Source: Nocardiopsis sp. N85 (lineage in GTDB: Bacteria; Actinomycetota; Actinomycetes; Streptosporangiales; Streptosporangiaceae). From it: 64,000 nucleotides of DNA. Under the pieces are notes generated by a model that worked only from the letters and a program-made list of their open reading frames with translations, did not search any database and was not told the origin of the DNA. The position numbers and the translations under genes were made by a program. The stretch lies in contig NZ_JARBUT010000003.1 of NCBI RefSeq assembly GCF_028882275.1, positions 186,001 to 250,000 of the forward strand, written 5' to 3'. This document shows positions 25,908 to 33,239 of the stretch, in pieces; position 1 is the stretch's first letter; each line of letters begins with the position of its first letter.

Positions 25908-26984
25908 CTATTCGCAGCGGGTCAGCTCGCCCTCACCGGTGCGGATGGTCTCCAGTGCCTCCACCGCGTCGGTGAGGGTCTCGACCCTCACGACCTCCAG
26001 TTCGCCGTAGGCGGCGGACTCGAAGACCTGGGAGCAGCTGTCGGCGGCGACGAAGAAGTAGCCGGCGCCGGCCCGTTGGGCGCTCACCATCTTCTGCTGG
26101 ATGCCGCTCACCCCGCCGATCTCGCCGGCGGAGGTGATGGTGCCCGAACCGGCGATGGAGGCACCGCCGGTGAGCCCCTCCTCGCTGAGGCGGTCCATGA
26201 TGCCCAGGGCGAACATCATGCCCGCGCTGGGGCCGCCGATGTCGCCCACGGTGATGTCGACCTCGATGGGGAAGTCCATCTCGTCGGAGATGAGGACGCC
26301 CACGGCGGCTTGGCCCTCCTCGCCCGGTTCGGAGACCATCTCCACCTCGATCTCCTCGCCGTCCCGGTCCAGGGTCAGGACGACGGGCTCCCCGGGTTCG
26401 CGCGAACCCACGCGCTCCACGACGAGGGCGGTGCCGACGACGGTGCCGGGTTCGCCCTCGGAACGCGTCAGGACCTTCTCGCCGTCGACGGCGAGGATGA
26501 CGTCACCGGGCTCGACCAGCCCGTCGGCGGGCATGCCCTCGACGGTGTCGCCGACCACGGGGATCGCGTCGTAGCCGAGGCCGAGCTGGTTGAGGGCCGC
26601 GGCGGTGGCGCTGGTCTGGGAGTCGTTCATCTGGACGGTCTGCCGCTCGCTGACCTCCTCGGGGCTGCGTCCGGCGGGGAACAGCAGTTCCTCCGGAAGG
26701 ACCGCCTCCGTCGGTGACAACCAGGCGCGGACGACCGTGAGGAAGTCGAGTCGGCGCTGGGGGCCACCGGCGTACTGCACCGTGACCATCGACAGCGAGC
26801 CCTCGTGCTCGTAGTGGTCCGCCCCGTCGATCCGGATGACCGGGCCCTCGTCGGTCCGGCCCACCGTGTCGAGGGTGATGCCCGGACCGGCCACCAGATA
26901 GGGCATCGGAAGGTAGCGGCTGCCGACCCCGAGCCCGACGAGAAGGGCGAGGGCGACAACAAGGGTCATGACACGACGAACCAT
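25908..26984 (-). CDS. PDZ and Lon-like (S16) membrane protease, YlbL type
   Basis: A 358-residue membrane-tethered protease. One N-terminal helix (VMTLVVALALLVGLGVGSRYL) leads to a body with a PDZ domain (about residues 165-235: GMPADGLVEPGDVILAVDGEKV). The Lon-type catalytic domain follows: the nucleophile Ser is in GDIGGPSAGMMFALGIMD and the Lys in GGVSGIQQKMVSAQRAGAG. In Bacillus, YlbL-like proteases act on membrane or secreted substrates, such as division inhibitors. I start at the ATG at 26984. Recalled equivalent: Rv3194c. Confidence 0.92.
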   Translation of the reverse strand: MVRRVMTLVVALALLVGLGVGSRYLPMPYLVAGPGITLDTVGRTDEGPVIRIDGADHYEHEGSLSMVTVQYAGGPQRRLDFLTVVRAWLSPTEAVLPEELLFPAGRSPEEVSERQTVQMNDSQTSATAAALNQLGLGYDAIPVVGDTVEGMPADGLVEPGDVILAVDGEKVLTRSEGEPGTVVGTALVVERVGSREPGEPVVLTLDRDGEEIEVEMVSEPGEEGQAAVGVLISDEMDFPIEVDITVGDIGGPSAGMMFALGIMDRLSEEGLTGGASIAGSGTITSAGEIGGVSGIQQKMVSAQRAGAGYFFVAADSCSQVFESAAYGELEVVRVETLTDAVEALETIRTGEGELTRCE

Positions 26985-27020
26985 GCTGCACACCTTATTG
27001 CCGTCGGTGTACGGGGCGCG

Positions 27021-27458
27021 TCAGGGCGTCCCCACCCACTCCTCGTCCCCGTCGGAGAAGGCCTGGTGCTTCCAGATGGGCACCTGTGCCTTGAGGTCGT
27101 CGATCAGCCGCCGACAGGCGGCGAAGGCCTCCTCGCGGTGTTCGGCGGAGGCCGCGACGACGACGGCGAGGTCGCCGATCTCCAGGTCGCCGACGCGGTG
27201 GACGGCGGCCAGCCGGACCACCGGCCGGCCGGGGACCGAGGTGTCGGCGAGCACCTTCTCCATCACCGAGCGCAGCATGGCCTCGACGGTGGGGTGCGCG
27301 GAGTAGCCCAGGCGGGCCACGTCACGGCCGTGGTCGTGATCGCGGACGGTGCCGATGAAGACGGCGGTACCGCCGGCGCGGGGGTCGGTGACGGCCGCCA
27401 GGACCTCGTCCACCGACAGAGGGGTGTCGCGAACGGACGCGAGAGTGATCTGTTCCAC
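27021..27458 (-). CDS. moaE: Molybdopterin synthase catalytic subunit
   Basis: A 145-residue MoaE, the large subunit that transfers sulfur from MoaD thiocarboxylate to precursor Z to make molybdopterin. Family marks are AVFIGTVRDHDHGRDVARLGYSAHP, VHRVGDLEIGDLAVVVAASAEHREEAFAACR and the active-site VPIWKHQAFSDGDEEWV. GTG start at 27458. No moaD is adjacent, so the small subunit must be elsewhere. moeZ, which could charge MoaD, lies 29 kb away in the same window. Confidence 0.95.
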   Translation of the reverse strand: MEQITLASVRDTPLSVDEVLAAVTDPRAGGTAVFIGTVRDHDHGRDVARLGYSAHPTVEAMLRSVMEKVLADTSVPGRPVVRLAAVHRVGDLEIGDLAVVVAASAEHREEAFAACRRLIDDLKAQVPIWKHQAFSDGDEEWVGTP

Positions 27459-27555
27459 GTTACGAAGGTACCAATCGTCCCGCCCCGCGCATCGGCGGTG
27501 GTCCGGGGCGGGCGGCGGGGCGCCCGCCCACGGGGCCGCGGTGACCGCGGACGGA

Positions 27556-28680
27556 TCAACCGCCCTTGCGCTTGCGCAGGTGCCGGATGGTGACGGCCGC
27601 ACCGATGGCCGCCGCGGTGGCGCCCGCGGCGCCGGCGGCGGTGACCGCGACCTCCTTGCGGCCGATGCTCCGGCCGACCAGGGCCGGCCCTCCCCTGGAC
27701 TCGAGCAGGCCGCTCAGGGCGGCCCCGTTGTCGTAGGCGGGTTTCCACCCGGCCTCGCGCAGCACCGAGCAGTCGACCACGCACGGGTGGACCAGGAACT
27801 TCAGCTCCCCCTCGGCGGCCGGGGTGATCTTCGCCTGGTGCAGCCGGCGGATCGTGCCGAAGGCCAGGTTCGCGGGGACCTCGAAGTGCTTCATCCCGGC
27901 GATCTCCTCGACCTCCCCCTGGGTGAGGGAACCCTCGCCGCCCACCGCGATGACCCCCTCCGGGCCGTCCACCCCGCGCAGGGCGCAGAAGGCCAGCGCT
28001 CCGGCCAGGTCCTCGACGTGGCAGAACTGCCAGTGCTGTTCGCGGCCCTTGACGGTGAGCAGGCGCGGGGCCGAGAAGTGCCGGCTGAGCAGGGTGTCCA
28101 GGCCGGGGCCCACCAACGGCGCGGGGCGCACCACGGTGACGGTGAGGCCCGGGTGGGCGCGACGGGCGCGTTCGGCCAGCGCCTCGATCTCGGCGAAGTC
28201 GCCCATGAGGCCGTCGCCGCTGCCCGAGACACGGGGGGTGTTCTCCGGCAAGGGGACCGGGTTGTCCGGTGCCGCGCCGTAGACCATGGTGCTGGTGATG
28301 AGGAACACGCGAGGGACGCCCGCGGCGGCCGCGGCGGTCAGGACGGTCTGCGCGGCGCGGATGTTGTGCGCGCGCCGTCGGGCCGGTCTCGTGTCCGGGG
28401 AACGGTCGTCGGCGGTGTGCACCAGCACGTCGACGCCGCCCAGGCGGGAGACCAGGCCGGGGTCGCACACGTCGGCGATGCGCCAGGTGACACCGCGCAG
28501 GTCCGCGAACTCGTCGTCGATGGCGATGACCTCGCGGGGGACCGCGGAACCTTCCGCCCCGGCCAGGCGTTGCACGAGGAGCCGGCCGACCCCGGAGGCC
28601 GCACCGGTGACCGCGACCACCACCCCGGCCCCTCCGGACCGGCTGTGCTCTGGGCGAACCTGGTTGCTTTCGGTATTCAC
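27556..28680 (-). CDS. Extended SDR / NAD-dependent epimerase-like protein
   Basis: A 374-residue protein with an extended SDR fold. The nucleotide site is VAVTGAASGVGRLLVQRL, the active-site region is FLITSTMVYGAAPDNPVPL with Tyr, and a substrate segment TVTVVRPAPLVGPGLDTLL follows. The typical YxxxK is degenerate: the expected Lys after the Tyr is missing, so catalysis is doubtful. It may act as a binding protein. The C-terminus has a short hydrophobic/glycine-alanine stretch (ATAAGAAGATAAAIGAAVT-like) ending in RHLRKRKGG, perhaps a membrane tail. GTG start. It diverges from the zincin gene, and the same pair occurs in other actinobacteria. Confidence 0.82.
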   Translation of the reverse strand: MNTESNQVRPEHSRSGGAGVVVAVTGAASGVGRLLVQRLAGAEGSAVPREVIAIDDEFADLRGVTWRIADVCDPGLVSRLGGVDVLVHTADDRSPDTRPARRRAHNIRAAQTVLTAAAAAGVPRVFLITSTMVYGAAPDNPVPLPENTPRVSGSGDGLMGDFAEIEALAERARRAHPGLTVTVVRPAPLVGPGLDTLLSRHFSAPRLLTVKGREQHWQFCHVEDLAGALAFCALRGVDGPEGVIAVGGEGSLTQGEVEEIAGMKHFEVPANLAFGTIRRLHQAKITPAAEGELKFLVHPCVVDCSVLREAGWKPAYDNGAALSGLLESRGGPALVGRSIGRKEVAVTAAGAAGATAAAIGAAVTIRHLRKRKGG

Positions 28681-28743
28681 TCCGGGCGACTCCCAGCTAA
28701 CGTGACAGTGGAGACCAAACCTAATCCTGCCTGAGGTCTGATT

Positions 28744-30168
28744 GTGAGCGACCTGCCTTTCGGTTTCAGCATGCCGAACGATCCCGATGACGAGTCCGGA
28801 CGCCGCCCTGGCGGCTCCGGCTCGGGTGGTGCCGGCAGCGGCCGCCCGGGCGGAGGGGACTCCGGTACGCCGGACGGATTCCCGTTCGGCGATCCGCAGC
28901 AGATGGCGAACATGCTGCGGCAGTTCGCCGACATGATGTCGGCCCAACCCGCCCCCGGCGGTGACCGACCCGCTTCGGCGTCGGGCATCAACTGGGGCAT
29001 GGCCAAGGACATAGCGCGACAGGTCGTCGCGCAGAAGGGCGACCCCAGTGTGCCGCCCGCCGACTACGCCAAGGTCCAGGAGGCCCTGCGCCTGGGCGAC
29101 CTGTGGCTCGACCAGTCCACCGCGCTGCCCTCCGGGATCCAGTCGATCCAGGCGTGGAGCCGGTCGGAGTGGATCGAGAAGACCATGGACTCCTGGTCGC
29201 AGCTCTGCGACCCGTTGACCAGCAAGACCGTGAAATCCATGGGGCAGAGCCTGCCCGAGGAGATGCGGTCGATGGCCGGCCCCCTGCTCGGCATGATCCA
29301 GCAGATGGGCGGCATGATGGTCGGCCAGCAGGCCGGCCAGGCCGTCGGTGAGCTGTCCCAGGAGGTCGTCGGTACCGCCGACATCGGGCTGCCGCTGGCC
29401 GGCGAGGGCAACGCCGCGCTGCTGCCCCTGGGCGTGGAGAGGTTCAGCGAAGGACTGGAGATCCCCGACGACGAGGTGCGGCTGTACCTGGCCGCCCGCG
29501 AGGCGGCGGTGCACCGGCTCTACGCCCACGTGCCGTGGCTGCGTTCGCACGTGTTCCGACTGGTCGCCGAGTACGCCGACGGCATGTCGTTCGACGTCAG
29601 CGGCCTGGAGGACCGGCTCGGAGAGATCGATCTCACCGACCCCGAGGCGCTCCAGGAGGTGCTGGGCGGCGCAGGCGGCGGTCAGGGCCTGTTCCAGCCC
29701 GAGGACACCCCGCAGCAGAAGGCGGCGCTGAACCGGTTGGAGACCACTCTGGCCCTCATCGAGGGCTGGGTGGCGGTCGTGGTGTCGGGCGCGGTCGACG
29801 GGCGGTTGCCGCAGGCGAACGCCCTGGCCGAGGCGACCCGGCGCCGTCGGGCCACCGGCGGTCCCGCCGAGCACACCTTCGCGGCCCTGGTCGGGTTGGA
29901 GCTGCGGCCGCGTCGGCTGCGCGAGGCCTCCGCCCTGTGGGCGGCGCTGGAGGAGGCACGCGGGATCGACGGTCGCGACGCGGTCTGGCAGCACCCGGAC
30001 CTGATGCCGACCGGCGAGGATCTGGACGACCCGGCCGCGTTCGTCAGCGGCGGCGCGTTCACCGACACCGACTTCGACATCTCGGCGCTCACCGACGAGG
30101 CGCCGGGCGTCGCGAAGGACGAGGGAGAGAAGGACCCGAAGAAGGACGAGCCGGGAGAGGACTCCTAG
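28744..30168 (+). CDS. Zincin-like (DUF2342) putative metalloprotease/hydrolase
   Basis: A 474-residue protein of the zincin_2/DUF2342 family (often 'zinc-dependent metalloprotease'). The first 75 residues are glycine/proline-rich and disordered. The core has QSIQAWSRSEWIEKTMDSW, GMIQQMGGMMVGQQAGQAVGELSQEV and the histidine-rich LAAREAAVHRLYAHVPWLRSHV. The last matches the family's metal region, which is not a standard HEXXH. Activity in this family is not firmly known. The tail is acidic and lysine-rich. GTG start; the stop is followed immediately by the NUDIX start. Recalled equivalent: Rv3195. Confidence 0.9.
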   Translation: MSDLPFGFSMPNDPDDESGRRPGGSGSGGAGSGRPGGGDSGTPDGFPFGDPQQMANMLRQFADMMSAQPAPGGDRPASASGINWGMAKDIARQVVAQKGDPSVPPADYAKVQEALRLGDLWLDQSTALPSGIQSIQAWSRSEWIEKTMDSWSQLCDPLTSKTVKSMGQSLPEEMRSMAGPLLGMIQQMGGMMVGQQAGQAVGELSQEVVGTADIGLPLAGEGNAALLPLGVERFSEGLEIPDDEVRLYLAAREAAVHRLYAHVPWLRSHVFRLVAEYADGMSFDVSGLEDRLGEIDLTDPEALQEVLGGAGGGQGLFQPEDTPQQKAALNRLETTLALIEGWVAVVVSGAVDGRLPQANALAEATRRRRATGGPAEHTFAALVGLELRPRRLREASALWAALEEARGIDGRDAVWQHPDLMPTGEDLDDPAAFVSGGAFTDTDFDISALTDEAPGVAKDEGEKDPKKDEPGEDS

Positions 30169-30729
30169 GTGTCGCTGCACGCCGACGCCCGGGCGGTGCT
30201 GTCCGCCTGGGCCGCGCCCGACGAGCACCAGGAGGGGTTGCGCCGCTCCTACGTGGACCACCTGGACGCCCACGCGGACGCGATGTGGCGTTCCTGCCTG
30301 CCCGGGCACATCACCGCCAGCTCGGCGGTCATCTCGGCCGAGGGCGATCGGGTGGTGCTGACCCTGCACCGCGTCCACCGGATGTGGTTGCAGACCGGGG
30401 GGCACTGCGAACCGCGGGACGCCACCCTGGGCGCGGCGGTGCTGCGCGAGGCGGTCGAGGAGTCCGGCATCGAGGATCTGACGCTGCTGCCGGAGCCGGT
30501 CAGGTTGGACCGTCACGCGGTGCCGTGCGGTGGGGGGAGTTTCCACCTGGACGTGCAGTACGCGGTGCTGGCGCCCCCGGGAGCGACGCCGGTGATCGAC
30601 CCCGAGGAGTCGGCCGACCTGGGCTGGTTTCCGGTGGGGGCGCTGCCCGAGCCCACCGACGAGGTCACCCGTTCCCTGGTCCGGGCCGCGGTCGAGGCGG
30701 TCGCCGCCCATCGGGGTTCCGTGCGGTGA
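30169..30729 (+). CDS. NUDIX hydrolase
   Basis: A 186-residue NUDIX protein. The box reads GGHCEPRDATLGAAVLREAVEESGI: the REAVEESG half is intact, but the first glutamate of the standard GX5EX7RE spacing is replaced, with Asp one position off. A WLQTGGHCE-type lead-in (RMWLQTGGHCE) is common in actinobacterial members. It probably hydrolyses a nucleoside diphosphate derivative; the substrate is unknown. Its GTG start abuts the zincin stop, so they share a transcript. Confidence 0.9.
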   Translation: MSLHADARAVLSAWAAPDEHQEGLRRSYVDHLDAHADAMWRSCLPGHITASSAVISAEGDRVVLTLHRVHRMWLQTGGHCEPRDATLGAAVLREAVEESGIEDLTLLPEPVRLDRHAVPCGGGSFHLDVQYAVLAPPGATPVIDPEESADLGWFPVGALPEPTDEVTRSLVRAAVEAVAAHRGSVR

Positions 30730-31009
30730 GCCCCTCCGGCGACCGCGACGGCCGCCCGGCCCCGTCGGCCGTCCAGCTCTCGTCGGGGGTCCTGGTCGTC
30801 GGCTGAGCGGTCCGGGCCCCGGTACGGGCCGACCCGCTCTTCCCGAGGGAGGGAGCGGAGTACGGCCGGTCCGTGGTCGAGCCCCTCGACGAGGGGACGG
30901 CGGGCTTCTCGGAGAGGTCCGTTCCGTCCGGTGCCGGCGCGGCGGGCACCGCCCCGGAGCGCGGGCCCGCGTCACGGGAGGACCGGGACCGGCTGCCGGG
31001 CGTGCCGGC
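30730..31009. other. Non-coding gap
   Basis: 280 bp between the convergent NUDIX and YgjP-like genes. No gene-like frame, perfect hairpin or promoter stood out. GC-rich partial inverted repeats are present but nothing decisive. Confidence 0.5.
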
Positions 31010-31585
31010 TCACTCCTCTTCGAGGGCGACCTCGGTGGAGTCCAGCGTCTCCTCGTCGGGGACGAGTTCGGGGCCACAGGGTTCGGCGCGCGAACCGGCG
31101 CTGAACCCCTCCAGGTAGCCTCGGGCGCGCTCGGCCTTGGGATAACGGTGCACCAGTTCCCAGAACTCCCGGCCGTGATGCGGGATGAACAGGTGCGCGA
31201 GTTCGTGGATGAGGACGTAGTCGACGACCCATTCGGGCATGCCGGCGACGCGCCGGGAGATACGGATCGTGCGGGTGTCGGGGGTGCACGAACCCCACCG
31301 GGAATTCTGGTTGTCCACCCAGCGGACACTGTCGGGCAGCCGGGTTCCGTCCAGATAACGCCGGGCCAGTTCGACGGCCCGGTCGTGGAGTTCCTCGTCA
31401 CCGGGGCGACGGCGTTCCTCGCGGGCTTCCAGTCGTTGCAGCATGCGGCCCACCCAGCGCTTTTCCTCTGCGCGGGAGAACGTCGCGGGCACGAGGACGA
31501 CGGTGGTGTCCCCGTCCCTGTAAGCCGAGACCGTGCGTCGGCGGCGAGGACTGCGTCGGACCTCGATTTTGGTGTTCGAGGGCAC
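31010..31585 (-). CDS. YgjP/WSS1-type M48-like metallopeptidase (DUF45)
   Basis: A 191-residue protein of the YgjP (DUF45) family. The zinc site is DYVLIHELAHLFIPHHGREFW: HEXXH plus a third His three residues on. The preceding RWGSCTPDTRTIRIS is the family signature. Related to the WSS1/SprT peptidases that act on DNA-protein crosslinks, though the bacterial YgjP function is unproven. The tail is very acidic. It is the next minus-strand gene after the whiB7 transcript but is separated from it by a strong terminator. Confidence 0.9.
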   Translation of the reverse strand: MPSNTKIEVRRSPRRRRTVSAYRDGDTTVVLVPATFSRAEEKRWVGRMLQRLEAREERRRPGDEELHDRAVELARRYLDGTRLPDSVRWVDNQNSRWGSCTPDTRTIRISRRVAGMPEWVVDYVLIHELAHLFIPHHGREFWELVHRYPKAERARGYLEGFSAGSRAEPCGPELVPDEETLDSTEVALEEE

Positions 31586-31790
31586 GAACTTTACGGTAGC
31601 CGAGGAGAGCGCTCTCGAACAGGAGTGTGTTGTCCCGTTATGTCATTGATCTCACGGGGACGACCCGATCGGCGTCGATGTTCGGAAAACGCCACCCCGT
31701 CGAGCGTTCAGCGTTGACCTGGGGCATTCCAGCCTTCCCTTCGGGCCCTCTCGGAGGCCTCCGGAGAAGATCTCTTGATCATCCGTACAT

Positions 31791-31838
31791 GAAAAAGAGA
31801 CCGGACGGTGACCCCTTTCGTGGGGTCCCCGCCCGGTC
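31791..31838 (-). terminator. Strong intrinsic terminator of the whiB7 transcript
   Basis: On the minus strand a 17-bp stem (31799-31815 with 31822-31838; one mismatch, one G-U) encloses a 6-nt ACGAAA loop and is followed by TCTTTTTC. This is the most classical terminator in the window and marks the end of the whiB7-plus-small-ORF message. The rest of the 345-bp gap (31586-31930) holds no gene I can support. Confidence 0.88.
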
Positions 31839-31930
31839 CCGGACCGGTTCCGCGATGCGTCCGCCCTGTTCTCGACCCGGCTCATCGGGTGCGGTGATCA
31901 CCCTCGGTGGCCACCATCCCGATCACCGGG

Positions 31931-32092
31931 TCAACAGAGACGTGACCACGCGATTTCCATGATCGCGTTCTCCGCACGACGCTGCTCCCGCTGGCGGGCG
32001 CGCATCTCTCGGGCGGTGAGTCGCCGCCCCTGGCGTTCGCGGGTCTCGATGTCCATCTCTTTGGCCACGGTCAAGATTTCCAGGATCATCAT
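31931..32092 (-). CDS. Small charged protein co-transcribed with whiB7
   Basis: A 53-residue ORF not seen by size-limited gene calling. It starts with tandem ATGs (MMILEILTVAKEMD) and is mostly a charged helix (ETRERQGRRLTAREMRARQR), ending WSRLC. Third positions are largely G/C, it lies 63 bp behind whiB7 on the same strand, and a strong terminator closes the unit 90 bp further on. The ribosome site is weak (GAGAGAACGAAG). No family recognised. As part of the whiB7 message it would be made under the same antibiotic stress. Confidence 0.6.
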   Translation of the reverse strand: MMILEILTVAKEMDIETRERQGRRLTAREMRARQREQRRAENAIMEIAWSRLC

Positions 32093-32155
32093 GTGTCTTC
32101 GTTCTCTCTGAGGTTCGTGTCGTGCGGTGGGGTGGTGTGCGTTCCGGCGCGGTGA

Positions 32156-32434
32156 TCAGGCCGCGACCGGAGCCGGGTTCTTCCGGGGACGGCCGCGCGG
32201 ACGCTTGCGCGCCACGATCTGACCGGCGACGAACAGCTGTCCGCCCCAGACGCCCCATGGTTCCTTGCGGTCCAGGGCGTCGGACAGGCACTGTTCGCGG
32301 ACCGGGCAGGCGCCGCAGACGGCCTTCGCCGCCTCGACGTCGGCGGGGGCCTCGGCGAAGAACAGGTCGGGCTGTAGGCGGCAGGGGATTTCGGCCTCGC
32401 CCAACCAGGGCGTTTCCAGGACCGACGCGAGCAT
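32156..32434 (-). CDS. whiB7: WhiB7-type redox transcription factor with AT-hook
   Basis: A 92-residue Wbl protein. Fe-S ligands are Cys18, Cys40, Cys43 and Cys49 (PCRLQP, VCGACPVREQC). The G(V/I)WGG turn is at residues 61-65 (EPWGVWGGQ). The C-terminal AT-hook RGRPRK at 80-85 is diagnostic of WhiB7. WhiB7 binds the housekeeping sigma factor and AT-rich DNA next to -35 boxes, switching on intrinsic antibiotic-resistance genes when ribosomes are inhibited. Position next to uvrD2 agrees with mycobacteria. GGAGG lies 5 nt before the ATG. Upstream is a roughly 670-nt leader with a terminator and an upstream ORF, described separately. Confidence 0.94.
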   Translation of the reverse strand: MLASVLETPWLGEAEIPCRLQPDLFFAEAPADVEAAKAVCGACPVREQCLSDALDRKEPWGVWGGQLFVAGQIVARKRPRGRPRKNPAPVAA

Positions 32435-32571
32435 CGGTGCCCTCCAAGATCTTTGTTCGTCTCGTACAACGCGGTCGGTGTTCTCGGTTCACCGGAACCG
32501 GTCCGGTGTGGGACCTGACTTGCGATGCAGACGCCTGCTCTGCCTCCCTGGGGGAGATCGAGCGGACGAGG

Positions 32572-32611
32572 ATACAAAGAAAGCCGCGGCCCCTAGATCG
32601 GGGTCCGCGGC
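32572..32611 (-). terminator. Attenuator-type intrinsic terminator in the whiB7 leader
   Basis: On the minus strand the stem GCCGCGGACCCC / GGGGCCGCGGC (one bulged A, loop GATCTA) is followed by TTTCTTTGTATC. It lies 25 nt after the stop of the upstream ORF and about 140 nt before the whiB7 start, so it would stop most transcripts short of whiB7. Its CCCCGAT (32603-32597) is complementary to ATCGGGG inside the upstream ORF (32673-32667), giving an alternative pairing that would open the stem. Confidence 0.8.
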
Positions 32612-32636
32612 CACGGGTCGAAACTCTCGACCTGTT

Positions 32637-33032
32637 CTACCAGGCCGGATTTCTCCGTGGACACTCCCCCGATGCGCCGTAACGACGCGGGGTTTCTTCG
32701 ACGTGATCCGCCGTCAGTGCGCCTCGGTCACGGGCGCTCTCATTGCCGGTGGACACACCACTGCCGTGGGACTCGGGCTTGGCGGCGAGGATCACCTGGG
32801 CACCGGGACGGAGGCCGAAGCCTCCGAGACCTCCCTGGATCCCCTCACCGATACGGGTGCCCTGGAGAGCACCCTCGCTCCAGACCGAGCCGGCGCCGGT
32901 GAAGGCGCCGCAGGCGATGGCGCGCTCGCCGCGAAGGGCGAGGCCGCCGGACAGACCGCGCATGGCGGTGCCCGGAGCAGCGGTCAGCGACTGACGGGAC
33001 TGCGCGACGAAGTTCGTGGTGACGTTCGTCAT
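32637..33032 (-). CDS. Long upstream ORF in the whiB7 leader
   Basis: A 131-codon ORF with an excellent ribosome site (AAGGAGGTG, 8 nt from ATG), starting MTNVTTNFVAQSRQSL. The middle is glycine-rich and fairly hydrophobic (GGLGGFGLRPG). The last third is charged and ends RRNPAW. Codon use is less extreme than in neighbours. It begins about 75 nt after the predicted whiB7 promoter and ends 25 nt before the terminator. I read it as the regulatory upstream ORF of whiB7, much longer than the short ones described in other genera. A separate small protein gene is the alternative. No homologue recognised. Confidence 0.6.
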   Translation of the reverse strand: MTNVTTNFVAQSRQSLTAAPGTAMRGLSGGLALRGERAIACGAFTGAGSVWSEGALQGTRIGEGIQGGLGGFGLRPGAQVILAAKPESHGSGVSTGNESARDRGALTADHVEETPRRYGASGECPRRNPAW

Positions 33033-33111
33033 TGGATCGGGCACCTCCTTCAGAGTCGGGCGACGGGAATCTTTCACCCGCGCCGGTAGAACGGTCTTGG
33101 CGACGATGTAC

Positions 33112-33149
33112 AGACTAGGGGCTGCCCACGAAAACAAGCAACCTATTTT
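33112..33149 (-). promoter_or_regulatory. Predicted whiB7 promoter with WhiB7-type AT-rich element
   Basis: Minus strand: -35 TTGCTT (33141-33136), 18-bp spacer, -10 TAGTCT (33117-33112). Directly upstream of the -35 is GGAAAATAGG, with AAAATA at 33149-33144. Autoregulated WhiB7 promoters carry such an AT-rich block beside the -35, bound by the AT-hook, so the site suggests positive autoregulation. Expected start of transcription is near 33105. Confidence 0.65.
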
Positions 33150-33239
33150 CCACCTGCGAGAACGTCCGGATCCGGCCACGTTCCCGCGGTAATCCCCGAC
33201 GTTCTCGGGGGACCACCGCGGGACCTCGGCCGGTACCGG

